The position numbers were made by a program, and so were the translations under genes. DNA of 64,000 bases from an uncultured Eubacteriales bacterium (lineage in GTDB: Bacteria > Bacillota > Clostridia > Oscillospirales > Oscillospiraceae): assembly GCA_900546515.1 (NCBI GenBank), contig URDG01000006.1:1-64000 (forward strand), given 5' to 3'. The notes under the pieces are model-generated. The model saw nothing but the letters and a program-made list of their open reading frames with translations, searched no databases and was not told the DNA's origin. Shown here in pieces: positions 32,380 to 42,061 of this stretch. Numbering within the stretch: the stretch's first letter is position 1; the number at the start of each line of letters is the position of its first letter.

Positions 32380-35300
32380 TCAGCCTTTCGTTATATCAAA
32401 ACGCTGCCTTTTTTCCTTCCTTACCGGGTGGTATTCGCCTAACACATCCACAGTATATTTTTCGATGCTCTCAAGTGTCTTTAGGCCGAGACTTTGTATT
32501 ATATAGGTGTTATCGTTTGTTATGAAACGAACTGTACCATTCGCAATTGAAGAGCTGATATAGTAAAACATGGATTCTTTACATTCCAGAATGGGGGGCA
32601 GAGTGCTTTCGGGAAAGACCTTTGAGAGCTTCATTCCCCTGCGGTGTTTTACTTTGACCAGATCGTTAGGATAAAGCGAGAAAATAAAATCCTCATCTTT
32701 CACGTCTTTCCATTCCTCATAAGACTTGGCGGCAACTACGGCTTTGCTTGGAAGCTCGGGCCTGAGCGTATCGGCGACATATATCGGGACGAAATAATAT
32801 CCGTCGCCCTCAATATGAAACACATCTATACGGACCATTGAATCGTTGTCGGCAGCACCGCAGCCATCATGCACGGGAACGGTCAGCGTAGTCGTTTCGA
32901 GAAGCTTAACCTTGTTCACTATGGGGCCGGGAGTTCCGTCACTTTTCGGTTTGCGGAAAGGTTCGGTAAATGCTTTTGCGCCGGTACCTCCGTGCTCGGC
33001 CAGCTGCTTCTTAAGCGCCCCGTAAAGCAAACGGTCGCTTTCAGGCTTGTAGTATCCTGAAATCTCGCCGGAACTGTCGAGCTTCAGTGAGGTCAGAGGA
33101 CGTTTTACGATAGTGTACCCTTCATCCAGAGCTTTGGGACTTTTCACAGTGTCCTTGTGTGCAGCTCCTGTGACTTTTCTTGTTGGCATGCGTGATACGA
33201 ACAGCGGCCTGACGTGTGGGGCATCATCGTCCATATAAAATGGCAGCTTCAGATCCGCCACTGCGCGTGAAGGATCATTGCTGAGCCGGGCTTCAAGCTC
33301 TTTCCTGAACCATGGCCACGGATATGGAAACTCCTGTTTTATCTCGCCTGTGTTGGGGTCAATGAGGATGCTTCCGTTTTCTGTGCGCATGTAGTGTTTC
33401 TCATGCCACGAGGCATAGCGAGATACCCTTTGTATCATGCCATCTGTTGTGCATCCGATTATCACGGCATCTACTGCGTGGTGCCTGTCGCCGTCTTCGC
33501 GCACCTTGCTGATACCCCAACGCTTACGCATGTATGCCGTGACGGCTCCGTTTACTGCGGTCACGCGCTTTTTGCGGCCGGTAAACGACGGATCGAATTG
33601 GAGGTTGTCGTTTATGTAGTTGTACATGAAGCGCGCCATCGTCTTGGTATCCTGCAAATTGCGTTCCTTGAAGTTTGCCTCATCCTCGGCGGTATAGGCT
33701 TCCTTGAGCAGCAGTCTGCGTTTACGGTAATCGCGCACACAGGCATTTACCCAAACGACGAAACTGTCCTTACGTTTGCCGGTAAGATACTGCATCGGCA
33801 GGCGGTTGCCCTTGTTGCGATTTTCCTCGGTAAGTACGAGTACCTTGTTCTTGTAGCTGTCATCGAAGCTTATGCTGTATGGGATGATGTGATCTACCTC
33901 GGCATAATTGTCTTCAAACAGCCGTTCAAGGGACATCTGACGCTGTGAATATGCACATACGCCGCCCTGCTCACTGAAAAGCTTGAATTTTACAAGATCG
34001 ATTCCGGTGGGCGCACCGTGCTTGTATTCACGTATCTGCTGCATCATGCGCTCGTTTTGTTTCTGGTTGTCGTCCATTTGCTTTTTCAGTTTGCTGCGCT
34101 CGGCAAAATCTTTTGCCATTTCGCGTGCAAGCTCGATGTTTACATACACTGGGCTATGGCCGTAGCGGCGAATGATAGCGTTGACGATCTTTATGGTCTG
34201 CGATATGGCGCGGCGCACGACGGGGCTTGTAACCTCATAACAGTCGTCTCCAAGCGGAGGAAGGTACAGCGTTCGCCCATCCTTACTATGTGCGCGAAAG
34301 TCATACCCAGCAGCGGTGCAGGCGTCGTTATAATTCATGCCCTTTTCAAGGAACGGGATGAGCTTGTCACAGGCTTTTACGGAAAGGTGCCCGAACTTTG
34401 AAAAACTCAGGGTTTCAAGTTCGGCAATGTCACAAGGTTCTATTCCGGCTTCGGTGAGAGCGCGCTCAATTTTCTCGCCGGTCTTATAGAGGGACAACAC
34501 TCTGGCGATCTCATTGCGCTGTTCATTGCTCAGCATGGCAAAACGGCCCTTGGCTACTCGATCCACAGCCCTGCGCATCTGATGATAGGCTTTCATGCAG
34601 ACGATTTTTTCCTTCTTTTCTACTTCCTCCGGAGGGACGTCCGTCTTATAGCGAATCATATTGAACGTGTGATTGGCAGGAATGTTGAGCTCTTTGCGGA
34701 TCTTTGCGTAACTAAGGGTGTCCGACTTGTGTGCGAGCTCTATCAGGGTTCTGCGCTGACCGTCAGTAAGAGGCGTGCTCTCCCCGCCGTGGATCAACCG
34801 TATATGATTGATTTTTTCCAACAGGCTGAAGTATTCAAATGAATATGAAGCCTTTGCAGCGCGAGGTTCGTCAGGCTCAAGCGTACAGAGACCTACCATT
34901 CGTTCTATTTGGCTGCCGCCGTAAGGACTGTTGCCGCCGGGACCTTCGTCAAAAGAGCGCTGACTGAGAAGTATTTCGAGATAGGCATTTTCGAGCTCGG
35001 CAGAGGCAAATTCAGAGCCATAGTTGCGTTGAGCGGAGAATATTTTGCGAATTTCGTCCTCGACCATCACACGAGTAACAGTGGCAATATAATTTCCACC
35101 CTTATTGCGCTTGTGTTCAGCAAAAAGCGGGTCTTTTAGGAACATTTCTCCGGCGGTACGATAGCCGTTTTTGCCCATGCGCTCTTTGTTTTTGTTCACC
35201 GCTGCCAGCAGCTTCCCGTCCTCCTGATCTGATTCACCCTTACGGTTGGAACGGAAGCCACGCCGTTGTGACAGATGCAGCATTATTCTAGCAAGCTCGC

Positions 35301-35646
35301 TGCGCGAGACGGATGTATCCAGCGCTTTTACGCGCACAGCATATATATCTGATAATTGTCCGTCAAACAGCTGTGAGAGTTCTTCCTTGCTGAGAAGTCC
35401 TGACGAGACTATAAGATTACGTATCCGTTCATTACGGTGACGATGTCTGCGTAAACGCCGCCGCGCGCTTCTGGCCTCGCGTCTGGGCGCGGCAAGCGAA
35501 GCGCCGGTTTTTGGCTGTTCGGCGGCAGTAAATATCCGGGAGCCGAAATCCAGTATACCGCATGGATTTTCGTCGGCATCCAGTGCAAGAGCCGCCCAGC
35601 CGACCGAAGTAATGCCTATATCGAGCCCTATTGCATATTGGTGCAT
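32380..35646 (-). CDS. cas9: CRISPR effector nuclease Cas9, type II-C
   Basis: The 1,088-residue protein starts at ATG 35646 after GGGAGG. RuvC-I is IGLDIGITSVGWAAL (catalytic Asp near residue 8); an arginine-rich bridge helix follows (EARSARRRLRRHRHRNER). RuvC-II is VYVNIELAREMAKDF near residue 490. The HNH domain has YAEVDHIIPYSISFDDSYKNK near residue 590 with its catalytic His and Asn. RuvC-III is DRHHAVDAVIIGC near residue 735. All catalytic residues are intact and the length is typical for the compact II-C group. It is the first cas gene, followed by cas1 and cas2, with the tracrRNA just upstream on the same strand. Confidence 0.98.
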   Translation of the reverse strand: MHQYAIGLDIGITSVGWAALALDADENPCGILDFGSRIFTAAEQPKTGASLAAPRREARSARRRLRRHRHRNERIRNLIVSSGLLSKEELSQLFDGQLSDIYAVRVKALDTSVSRSELARIMLHLSQRRGFRSNRKGESDQEDGKLLAAVNKNKERMGKNGYRTAGEMFLKDPLFAEHKRNKGGNYIATVTRVMVEDEIRKIFSAQRNYGSEFASAELENAYLEILLSQRSFDEGPGGNSPYGGSQIERMVGLCTLEPDEPRAAKASYSFEYFSLLEKINHIRLIHGGESTPLTDGQRRTLIELAHKSDTLSYAKIRKELNIPANHTFNMIRYKTDVPPEEVEKKEKIVCMKAYHQMRRAVDRVAKGRFAMLSNEQRNEIARVLSLYKTGEKIERALTEAGIEPCDIAELETLSFSKFGHLSVKACDKLIPFLEKGMNYNDACTAAGYDFRAHSKDGRTLYLPPLGDDCYEVTSPVVRRAISQTIKIVNAIIRRYGHSPVYVNIELAREMAKDFAERSKLKKQMDDNQKQNERMMQQIREYKHGAPTGIDLVKFKLFSEQGGVCAYSQRQMSLERLFEDNYAEVDHIIPYSISFDDSYKNKVLVLTEENRNKGNRLPMQYLTGKRKDSFVVWVNACVRDYRKRRLLLKEAYTAEDEANFKERNLQDTKTMARFMYNYINDNLQFDPSFTGRKKRVTAVNGAVTAYMRKRWGISKVREDGDRHHAVDAVIIGCTTDGMIQRVSRYASWHEKHYMRTENGSILIDPNTGEIKQEFPYPWPWFRKELEARLSNDPSRAVADLKLPFYMDDDAPHVRPLFVSRMPTRKVTGAAHKDTVKSPKALDEGYTIVKRPLTSLKLDSSGEISGYYKPESDRLLYGALKKQLAEHGGTGAKAFTEPFRKPKSDGTPGPIVNKVKLLETTTLTVPVHDGCGAADNDSMVRIDVFHIEGDGYYFVPIYVADTLRPELPSKAVVAAKSYEEWKDVKDEDFIFSLYPNDLVKVKHRRGMKLSKVFPESTLPPILECKESMFYYISSSIANGTVRFITNDNTYIIQSLGLKTLESIEKYTVDVLGEYHPVRKEKRQRFDITKG

Positions 35647-35717
35647 ATCTTTGACCTCCCACTTCTGTTTTAACTTATAATGCCAATAATGTAATGATGA
35701 TAATGTTTTTCGGCGGA

Positions 35718-35813
35718 TAGAGATAATGCCCCGCACGAGGCGAGGCATTAGAGCTCTTCGGTTTACTACCTTATCATAGTAACCTGAATAGTTCTTGGTA
35801 TGGTATAAGAACT
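35718..35813 (-). ncRNA. tracrRNA
   Basis: The minus strand from about 35813 begins with an anti-repeat matching the CRISPR repeat without mismatch over 20 bases (35789-35808), then a one-base bulge and further partial pairing. It continues with ATAAGGTAGTAAACCG and a hairpin with arms TAATGCC/GGCATTA (35724-35750). This order of anti-repeat, AAGG junction and GC-rich 3' hairpin is that of type II-C tracrRNAs. A consensus promoter lies directly upstream. The 3' end is uncertain because no strong U-tract follows the hairpin, so transcripts may run on into cas9. The repeat-derived -10 box is altered here (TATAAG on the plus strand). Confidence 0.9.
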
Positions 35814-35819
35814 GATTAA

Positions 35820-35848
35820 AGTATAATCCAAATGATGGAACAAGTCAA
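35820..35848 (-). promoter_or_regulatory. tracrRNA promoter (possibly also cas9)
   Basis: TTGACT and TATACT are separated by 17 bases on the minus strand, and the predicted start falls a few bases before the anti-repeat. I see no separate promoter between the tracrRNA and cas9. Bases 35849-35955 hold nothing else that I recognise. Confidence 0.85.
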
Positions 35849-35955
35849 TAGAGAGAGGAGCAGGAAGCACTTTTTGTCTGTTCTTGACAAGCAATGCATA
35901 CGATATTTGTTGGTTATGCTGCACTGCTCCAGAGCACGGGAATTATAGGCAGTAT

Positions 35956-35994
35956 AAAATCCGGCGGGATATGAAGCCTCACATCTCGCCGGAT
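35956..35994 (-). terminator. fakA terminator
   Basis: The stem ATCCGGCG/CGCCGGAT with inner partial pairing is followed on the minus strand by TTTTAT. Confidence 0.75.
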
Positions 35995-36014
35995 GATATT
36001 TATATATACGGTTC

Positions 36015-37691
36015 TTACTCCACGCTTATCATATAATAGTACACGGGCTGACCGCCGTTGACAACGCTGACCTCAGCGTCGGGGAAGCAGCCGGTGATCG
36101 TGCCTGCGGCATCCTGCGCGTCGGCCTCCTGTACGTCTGCGCCGTAATACACGGTGATGAACTCCGGCGAGAACTCGTCAAACGCCCAGCTCAGTTCCTT
36201 GAAGAGCGTCTTAATATTGGTGTAGCTGCCGAGCAGCGCGCCGTCGAGCAGCGCGAGGTATTCGCCCGCGTGGATCGTATGCCCGTCAAAGTCGGAATCG
36301 CGCGCGGCGTAAGTGACCATTGCGGTGTGGACATTGCCGACGGCCTCGAGCATCGTGTCGATAACGGCCTGCTCGGACTCCTCGGGATTGAAGTTGAGAA
36401 GCGCGGTCACGCCCTGCGGCACGGTCTTTGTCGGGATGACGACGACATGCTTCTCGGTCATGGGTATGCACTGCTCTGCGGCCATGATGATGTTCTTGTT
36501 GTTGGGGAAGACGAACACGGTCGAGGCCGGGGTGCGGTTTATTTCGCGGAGAATGTCGTCGGTAGAGGGATTCATGGTCTGCCCGCCGGTGACTATCGCG
36601 TCGGCGCCGAGCTCACGGAAGAGACTGGCCATGCCGTCTCCTGCGCAGACTGTGACGATGCCGAATTCCTTTTCGGGAGCCGCGACAGCGCTGCCGCCGT
36701 TTTCAAGCTCCTCCTCGATGGCTTCGAGATCGTCGGTGGTCTGGGCCTTGCGGCCGGCCACTATGTCGTCATGCTGCGTGCGCATGTTCTCGATCTTCGC
36801 AAGCTCCAGCGTGCCGTACTTCTGCGCCTCGTTGAGCGCATCGCCGGGAGTGTTGGTGTGCACATGCACCTTGAAGGCCTCGTCGTCCTCGCCGATCACA
36901 AGGCTGTCGCCGATGCTGTTGAGGAAAGCGCGGTACGGGTCAAGATCCACGTCGGGATCGTTCTTGCGCACGATAAACACCGTGTCGAATGCAAAGGTTA
37001 TCTCTTCGGTGTCGAAAACATCAAAAGGAGAGTCGGCCGGGGCGCTGACCTCAACGGCGTTCGCGGAGGAAACTACCTCGCCCCGCAGAGATGCGAGCAT
37101 CGCGCCGAGTATGGTCATGTAGCCCTTGCCGCCTGCATCTACAACTCCGGCCTTTTTCAGCACGGGGTTGAGATTGATGGTGTCCTCAAGCGCTTCCTCT
37201 CCGGCCTTGATCGCGCACACGAACATGTTCTCAAGGCTTGCGCCGGCATCGGCCGCTTCGACGGCGGCGTTGGATGCAAGACGGGAGACGGTCAGTATGG
37301 TGCCCTCTGCGGGCTTCATGACCGCCTTGTACGCGGAGTCCACGCCGTCGGCCATTGCGCCGGCAAACTCCACGGGACCAGCGGTGTCGATGCCCTTGAG
37401 GCGCTTGGATATGCCGCGGAACAGAAGGGACAGGATAACGCCGGAATTGCCGCGCGCGCCGCGCAGCAGGGCGGAGGCCACGCAGTCCGCGGCCTTGTCG
37501 ATAGCGGTGAAATTCTTCTTGCGCAGCTCGTTGGCCGCGTTGTTGAGCGTCAGGCACATGTTGGTGCCGGTGTCGCCGTCGGGGACGGGGAACACGTTGA
37601 GCTCGTTTATCTGCTGTATATTCGCATGGAGCGCCGCATCCGCGCACAGTATCATCTCTTTGAACGCGGCGGCGTCAATATATTCTTTCAA
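36015..37691 (-). CDS. fakA: Fatty acid kinase catalytic subunit (FakA/YloV, DAK2 domain)
   Basis: The 558-residue protein has an N-terminal DhaL-type kinase domain (INELNVFPVPDGDTGTNM near residues 27-44, LLRGARGNSGVILSLLFRG near residue 94), a middle domain and a C-terminal DegV-like region (NPSTDDILREINRT; PNNKNIIMAAEQ). FakA phosphorylates fatty acids held by a FakB protein for phospholipid synthesis; no fakB is in the window. The start is TTG behind GGAGGTAAG. It follows asp23 by 19 bases, the conserved yloU-yloV pair. Confidence 0.92.
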   Translation of the reverse strand: MKEYIDAAAFKEMILCADAALHANIQQINELNVFPVPDGDTGTNMCLTLNNAANELRKKNFTAIDKAADCVASALLRGARGNSGVILSLLFRGISKRLKGIDTAGPVEFAGAMADGVDSAYKAVMKPAEGTILTVSRLASNAAVEAADAGASLENMFVCAIKAGEEALEDTINLNPVLKKAGVVDAGGKGYMTILGAMLASLRGEVVSSANAVEVSAPADSPFDVFDTEEITFAFDTVFIVRKNDPDVDLDPYRAFLNSIGDSLVIGEDDEAFKVHVHTNTPGDALNEAQKYGTLELAKIENMRTQHDDIVAGRKAQTTDDLEAIEEELENGGSAVAAPEKEFGIVTVCAGDGMASLFRELGADAIVTGGQTMNPSTDDILREINRTPASTVFVFPNNKNIIMAAEQCIPMTEKHVVVIPTKTVPQGVTALLNFNPEESEQAVIDTMLEAVGNVHTAMVTYAARDSDFDGHTIHAGEYLALLDGALLGSYTNIKTLFKELSWAFDEFSPEFITVYYGADVQEADAQDAAGTITGCFPDAEVSVVNGGQPVYYYMISVE

Positions 37692-37710
37692 AGCAACTTA
37701 CCTCCGGAGC

Positions 37711-38061
37711 TTATCCGATAATCGTATCTATATAAACATCCACGCTTTTTACCGGAACACCCGTGGATTTGGTGAGTTTGTATTTGACTTCATTCATTAT
37801 GCTGCGTGACACTGCGCTTATATTGACTCCGTGATCCACGCCTATGTGAAGCTCAAGGGAAACGGTGCCGTCGTCATTCATGTGCGCGACAACGCCCTTG
37901 GACATGGATTCGCGGCGCAGAAGCTGCCATGGGCCGCCCTCCTTGCTGCACGTGACCATACCCTTGACGCCGAAACAGCTCGTGGCGGCGTCTCCGGCAA
38001 GGTTTGTAAAGACCTCATCGGTTATGCTTATCTTTCCGCTGCTGTTTATGATATTCACCAT
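37711..38061 (-). CDS. Asp23/Gls24 family protein (YloU-like)
   Basis: The 116-residue protein matches the Asp23 family: GKISITDEVFTNLAGDAATSCFGVKGM, VSLELHIGVDHGVNISAVSRSIMNEVKY reduced to its core LHIGVDHGVNI, and VDVYID at the end. These proteins associate with the membrane periphery and envelope homeostasis; the YloU subgroup is always next to the FakA gene. A strong AAAGGAG box precedes the ATG. Confidence 0.93.
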   Translation of the reverse strand: MVNIINSSGKISITDEVFTNLAGDAATSCFGVKGMVTCSKEGGPWQLLRRESMSKGVVAHMNDDGTVSLELHIGVDHGVNISAVSRSIMNEVKYKLTKSTGVPVKSVDVYIDTIIG

Positions 38062-38143
38062 ACTGTACAGCTCCTTTCAGTCAGATTGACCCGGTATGCG
38101 CCGCAAAAAAAGACGTGAACTGCACATACAAAGCCGATTATCA

Positions 38144-38172
38144 ATTATAATACAGTCTTTTCAAAAGCTCAA
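38144..38172 (-). promoter_or_regulatory. asp23-fakA promoter
   Basis: TTGAGC and TATAAT are separated by 17 bases on the minus strand, about 75 bases from the start codon. Confidence 0.7.
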
Positions 38173-38287
38173 GGCAAATTTGGTTGAATTTTGCGTGCAA
38201 TTTCAACAATTTTTCCCGTTTCACAGACCCAAAAGCCGGTATTCCCAAATTCGTGATATTTTACAATAAATTTATACTTACTGACGG

Positions 38288-38316
38288 TTTACAATCTGAC
38301 AATTTAATGTTAATAT
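38288..38316 (+). promoter_or_regulatory. nifJ promoter
   Basis: TTTACA and TAATAT are separated by 17 bases. The predicted transcript start (about 38323) leaves too little leader for an ATG at 38329, which supports a start further downstream. Confidence 0.7.
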
Positions 38317-38373
38317 AACCATGTCTGTATGGACAAAGCGCAAGTCAATTTTTTAATGGAGATGAATATAGAC

Positions 38374-41300
38374 ATGCAGAGACACTTCAAGACGATGGAC
38401 GGCAACAATGCAGCCGCCCATGTATCCTACGCATTCACTGAAGTCGCAGCTATCTACCCGATCACTCCTTCCAGCCCCATGGCCGACTATGTTGACCAGT
38501 GGGCCGCTGCCGGAAGGAAAAACATCTTCGGCACCACCGTTAAGGTGCAGGAGATGCAGGCAGAATCCGGCGCAGCCGGTGCTGTCCACGGCTCTCTCAA
38601 CGCAGGCGCCCTGACCACCACCTACACCGCGTCCCAGGGTCTTCTTCTTATGATCCCGAACATGTACAAGATCGCTGGCGAGCTGCTGCCCGGCGTGTTC
38701 CACGTGTCCGCGCGTACAGTTGCAAGCCACACTCTGAACATCTTCGGTGACCACAGCGACGTTATGGCCTGCCGCCAGACCGGCTTTGCCATGCTCGCAG
38801 AGTCCAACGTCCAGGAGGTAATGGACCTCAGCCCGGTCGCACATCTTGCGGCTATCAAGGGCCGCGTTCCTTTCCTCAATTTCTTCGACGGCTTCCGCAC
38901 CTCTCACGAGCTGCAGAAGATCCAGGTCTGGGATTACGAGGATCTCAAGGACATGGTCGACATGGACGCCGTCAAGGCATTCCGCGAGCGCGCCCTCAAC
39001 CCCGAGCATCCCACCATGCGCGGCTCTCACGAGAACGGAGATATCTTCTTCCAGAACCGTGAAGCTTCCAACAAGTACTATGAGGCTGTTCCCGCAATAG
39101 TCGAGGAGTACATGGGCAAGATCAACGCCAAGCTCGGCACAGACTACCAGCTGTTCAACTACTACGGCGCTCCCGACGCTGACCGCGTCATCATCGCAAT
39201 GGGCTCCATCTGCGACGTCGCAGAGGAAGTCATTGACTACCTGACCGCTCAGGGCGAGAAGGTCGGCCTTGTCAAGGTCCGCCTGTTCCGTCCGTTCTGC
39301 CCGGACAAGCTTCTGGCCGCCATCCCCGCGACTGCAAAGAAGATCGCGGTGCTCGACCGCACCAAGGAGCCCGGCGCACAGGGCGAGCCTCTCTACCTCG
39401 ATGTCATGACCGCTCTGGCAAATGCCGGCAGGAACGACATTCAGGTCATCGGCGGCCGCTACGGCCTCGGTTCCAAGGATACGCCTCCCGCTTCCGTGTT
39501 CGCTGTCTACAACGAGCTGAAGAAGGACGAGATGAAGCGCCAGTTCACCATCGGCATTGTCGACGACGTCACCAACCTTTCCCTCGAGGAAGGCCCCGCG
39601 CCCAGTACCTCCGTTCCCGGCACCATCGAGTGCAAGTTCTGGGGTCTCGGCGGCGACGGCACCGTCGGTGCAAACAAGAACTCCATCAAGATCATCGGCG
39701 ACCACACCGACAAGTTCGTTCAGGCTTACTTCCAGTACGACTCCAAGAAGACCGGCGGCGTGACCATCAGCCACCTGCGCTTCGGCGACAAGCCCATCAA
39801 GAGCCCGTACTACATCAACAAGGCTGACTTTGTCGCATGCCATGTTCCTTCCTACATCACCAAGCACTTCCCGATCGTCCGCGACGTCAAGCCCGGCGGA
39901 GTGTTCCTTGTGAACTGCCAGTGGGATTTCGCAGAGCTGGAGCACCACCTCGACGCGGCTTCCAAGCGCTACATAGCAAACAACAATATCCAGCTTTATA
40001 TGATAAACGCGATCGACCTTGCCAAGAAGATCGGCATGGGCAAGCGCACCAACACCATCCTCCAGTCCGCATTCTTCTCTCTGGCAAAGGTCCTGCCCGA
40101 GGAAGACGCTCTCAAGTACATGAAGGATGCAGCTCTCCACTCCTACCTGAAGAAGGGCCAGGACATCGTCGACATGAACTATGCCGCCATTGACGCCGGC
40201 GCCACCGCATACGTCAAGGTAGAGGTTCCTGAATCCTGGAAGACCGCTGAGGATCATGTTGAGACCGTTGAAGAGACCGGCCGTCCCAAGACCGTCAAGA
40301 TGGTCCGCTCCATCCTCGATCCTGTCGACAAGATGGACGGCGACGCTCTGCCCGTATCCGCTTTCGTGGATCACGCAGACGGCACCTTCGAGCTCGGCGC
40401 ATCCGCATATGAGAAGCGCGGCATCGCAGTCTCCGTCCCGAAGTGGGATGCAGAGAAGTGCGTACAGTGCAACCAGTGCGCATTCGTCTGCCCGCATGCC
40501 ACCATCCGTCCCTTCGCGCTCACCGCTGACGAGGCGGCAAAGGCTCCCGCACAGACCAAGATGGCAGACATCAAGGTCGGCAAGGGCAAGGGCGAGTACA
40601 AGTTCGCAATGGCGGTCTCCCCGCTCGACTGCATGGGCTGCGGCGTCTGCATCAGCCAGTGCGGCGTGCACGCAATAGAGATGGTTCCCATGGAGAGCCA
40701 GCTGGCAGAGCAGGAAGTTTTCGACTACATGGTCGCAAACGTTGCAGAGAAGAAGGACATGTTCGTTGCGGACAACGTCAAGTTCAGCCAGTTCGCACAG
40801 CCGTACCTCGAGTTCTCCGGCTCCTGCGCAGGCTGCGCCGAGACCAGCTATGCACGTCTTGTAACTCAGCTGTTCGGCGATCACATGATAATCTCCAACG
40901 CGACCGGATGCTCCTCCATTTGGGGCGGCCCGGCAGCCACTTCTCCGTACACCGTCAATAAGGAAGGCCACGGTCCCGCATGGGCCAACAGCCTCTTCGA
41001 GGATAACGCAGAGCACGGTCTCGGCGTATACCTCGGCCAGAAGAAGATCCGTGACGACGTGAAGGGCGACGTTGAGTACATCGCACAGAACGCCTCCGAC
41101 GAGAACATCAAGAAGGCAGCTCAGGATTACCTCGACACCTACAACGACGGCAACGCCAACCAGGAGCCGGCAAAGCGTCTGGTATCCCTGCTTGAGGCGA
41201 AGGGCGCCTGCTGCGAGCATGGTAAGGCAGTCCTCGACAAGAAGGATTACCTCAACAAGAAGTCCATGTGGATCTTCGGCGGCGACGGCTGGGCATACGA

Positions 41301-41901
41301 CATCGGCTTCGGCGGCGTGGACCACGTCCTTGCCTCCGGCGAAGACGTCAACATCTTCGTGTTCAACACCGAGGTTTACTCCAACACCGGCGGACAGGCT
41401 TCCAAGGCCTCCAATATCGGTCAGGTCGCACAGTTCGCGGCAGCCGGTAAGGAGATCAAGTCCAAGTCCCTCGCTGAGATCGCAATGACCTATGGCTACG
41501 TTTATGTTGCGCAGGTCGCAATGGGCGCAAACAAGGTCCAGACCCTCAAGGCGATCGCCGAGGCAGAGGCTTACCACGGCCCGTCTCTCATCATCGGCTA
41601 CGCTCCCTGCGAGATGCACAGCATCAAGGGCGGCATGGAGAACTGCCAGAAAGAGATGGAGAAGGCAGTCAAGTGCGGTTACTGGAACCTCTTCCGCTTC
41701 AACCCGGAAGCACAGTCTCAGTTCACGCTCGACAGCAAGGAGCCCGCTGGCGGCTATCAGGAGTTCCTGATGAACGAGGCGCGCTACAGCCGTCTGACCC
41801 GCGAGTTCCCCGAGAGAGCGAACGTTCTGTTTGCGGAATCCGAGGAGAACGCAAAGGCACGCTACGAGCACCTGATGAAGCTCAAGAGCCTCTACGAATA
41901 A
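38374..41901 (+). CDS. nifJ: Pyruvate:ferredoxin (flavodoxin) oxidoreductase
   Basis: The 1,175-residue single-chain enzyme converts pyruvate and CoA to acetyl-CoA, CO2 and reduced ferredoxin, the central catabolic step in anaerobes. Domain I begins TMDGNNAAAHVSYAFTE and has YPITPSSPMAD. Two 4Fe-4S motifs lie near residues 690 and 745 (CVQCNQCAFVCPH and CMGCGVCISQCG). The thiamine diphosphate region is GDGWAYDIGFGG with SNTGGQASK near residue 1010. Another cluster cysteine set starts with CAGCAETSY near residue 820. The start MQRHFKT has GGAG 12 bases upstream; earlier in-frame ATGs at 38329, 38356 and 38362 lack a good box. Codon use is strongly biased, as in highly expressed genes. Confidence 0.96.
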   Translation: MQRHFKTMDGNNAAAHVSYAFTEVAAIYPITPSSPMADYVDQWAAAGRKNIFGTTVKVQEMQAESGAAGAVHGSLNAGALTTTYTASQGLLLMIPNMYKIAGELLPGVFHVSARTVASHTLNIFGDHSDVMACRQTGFAMLAESNVQEVMDLSPVAHLAAIKGRVPFLNFFDGFRTSHELQKIQVWDYEDLKDMVDMDAVKAFRERALNPEHPTMRGSHENGDIFFQNREASNKYYEAVPAIVEEYMGKINAKLGTDYQLFNYYGAPDADRVIIAMGSICDVAEEVIDYLTAQGEKVGLVKVRLFRPFCPDKLLAAIPATAKKIAVLDRTKEPGAQGEPLYLDVMTALANAGRNDIQVIGGRYGLGSKDTPPASVFAVYNELKKDEMKRQFTIGIVDDVTNLSLEEGPAPSTSVPGTIECKFWGLGGDGTVGANKNSIKIIGDHTDKFVQAYFQYDSKKTGGVTISHLRFGDKPIKSPYYINKADFVACHVPSYITKHFPIVRDVKPGGVFLVNCQWDFAELEHHLDAASKRYIANNNIQLYMINAIDLAKKIGMGKRTNTILQSAFFSLAKVLPEEDALKYMKDAALHSYLKKGQDIVDMNYAAIDAGATAYVKVEVPESWKTAEDHVETVEETGRPKTVKMVRSILDPVDKMDGDALPVSAFVDHADGTFELGASAYEKRGIAVSVPKWDAEKCVQCNQCAFVCPHATIRPFALTADEAAKAPAQTKMADIKVGKGKGEYKFAMAVSPLDCMGCGVCISQCGVHAIEMVPMESQLAEQEVFDYMVANVAEKKDMFVADNVKFSQFAQPYLEFSGSCAGCAETSYARLVTQLFGDHMIISNATGCSSIWGGPAATSPYTVNKEGHGPAWANSLFEDNAEHGLGVYLGQKKIRDDVKGDVEYIAQNASDENIKKAAQDYLDTYNDGNANQEPAKRLVSLLEAKGACCEHGKAVLDKKDYLNKKSMWIFGGDGWAYDIGFGGVDHVLASGEDVNIFVFNTEVYSNTGGQASKASNIGQVAQFAAAGKEIKSKSLAEIAMTYGYVYVAQVAMGANKVQTLKAIAEAEAYHGPSLIIGYAPCEMHSIKGGMENCQKEMEKAVKCGYWNLFRFNPEAQSQFTLDSKEPAGGYQEFLMNEARYSRLTREFPERANVLFAESEENAKARYEHLMKLKSLYE

Positions 41902-41926
41902 TCCGGAATAAAGCAATAAAGCACAG

Positions 41927-41960
41927 CGTCCCCGGCTCATTTGAGCCGGGGACGTCAGAT
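41927..41960 (+). terminator. nifJ terminator
   Basis: A perfect 13-bp stem (CGTCCCCGGCTCA and its complement) is followed by a weak TCAGATTTATTT. Confidence 0.8.
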
Positions 41961-42011
41961 TTATTTGAAACTATGCTCCGAAGTCCGGCAGCAGAGCGGC
42001 GAAAAAGATTT

Positions 42012-42044
42012 ACCGGCGGCATGGAATCAGCCCATGCCGCCGGT
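42012..42044 (-). terminator. Terminator of the MBL-fold gene
   Basis: The stem ACCGGCGGCATGG/CCATGCCGCCGGT is followed on the minus strand by AAATCTTTTTC. Confidence 0.85.
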
Positions 42045-42061
42045 GCTTTGCCCTATCGTAT

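Noticed and set aside
38353..41940. 1,195-codon open frame antisense to nifJ
   Set aside because: It is a shadow created by the strong codon bias of nifJ. It has no family motif, and its composition is Leu/Val/Asp-rich as expected from antisense codons.
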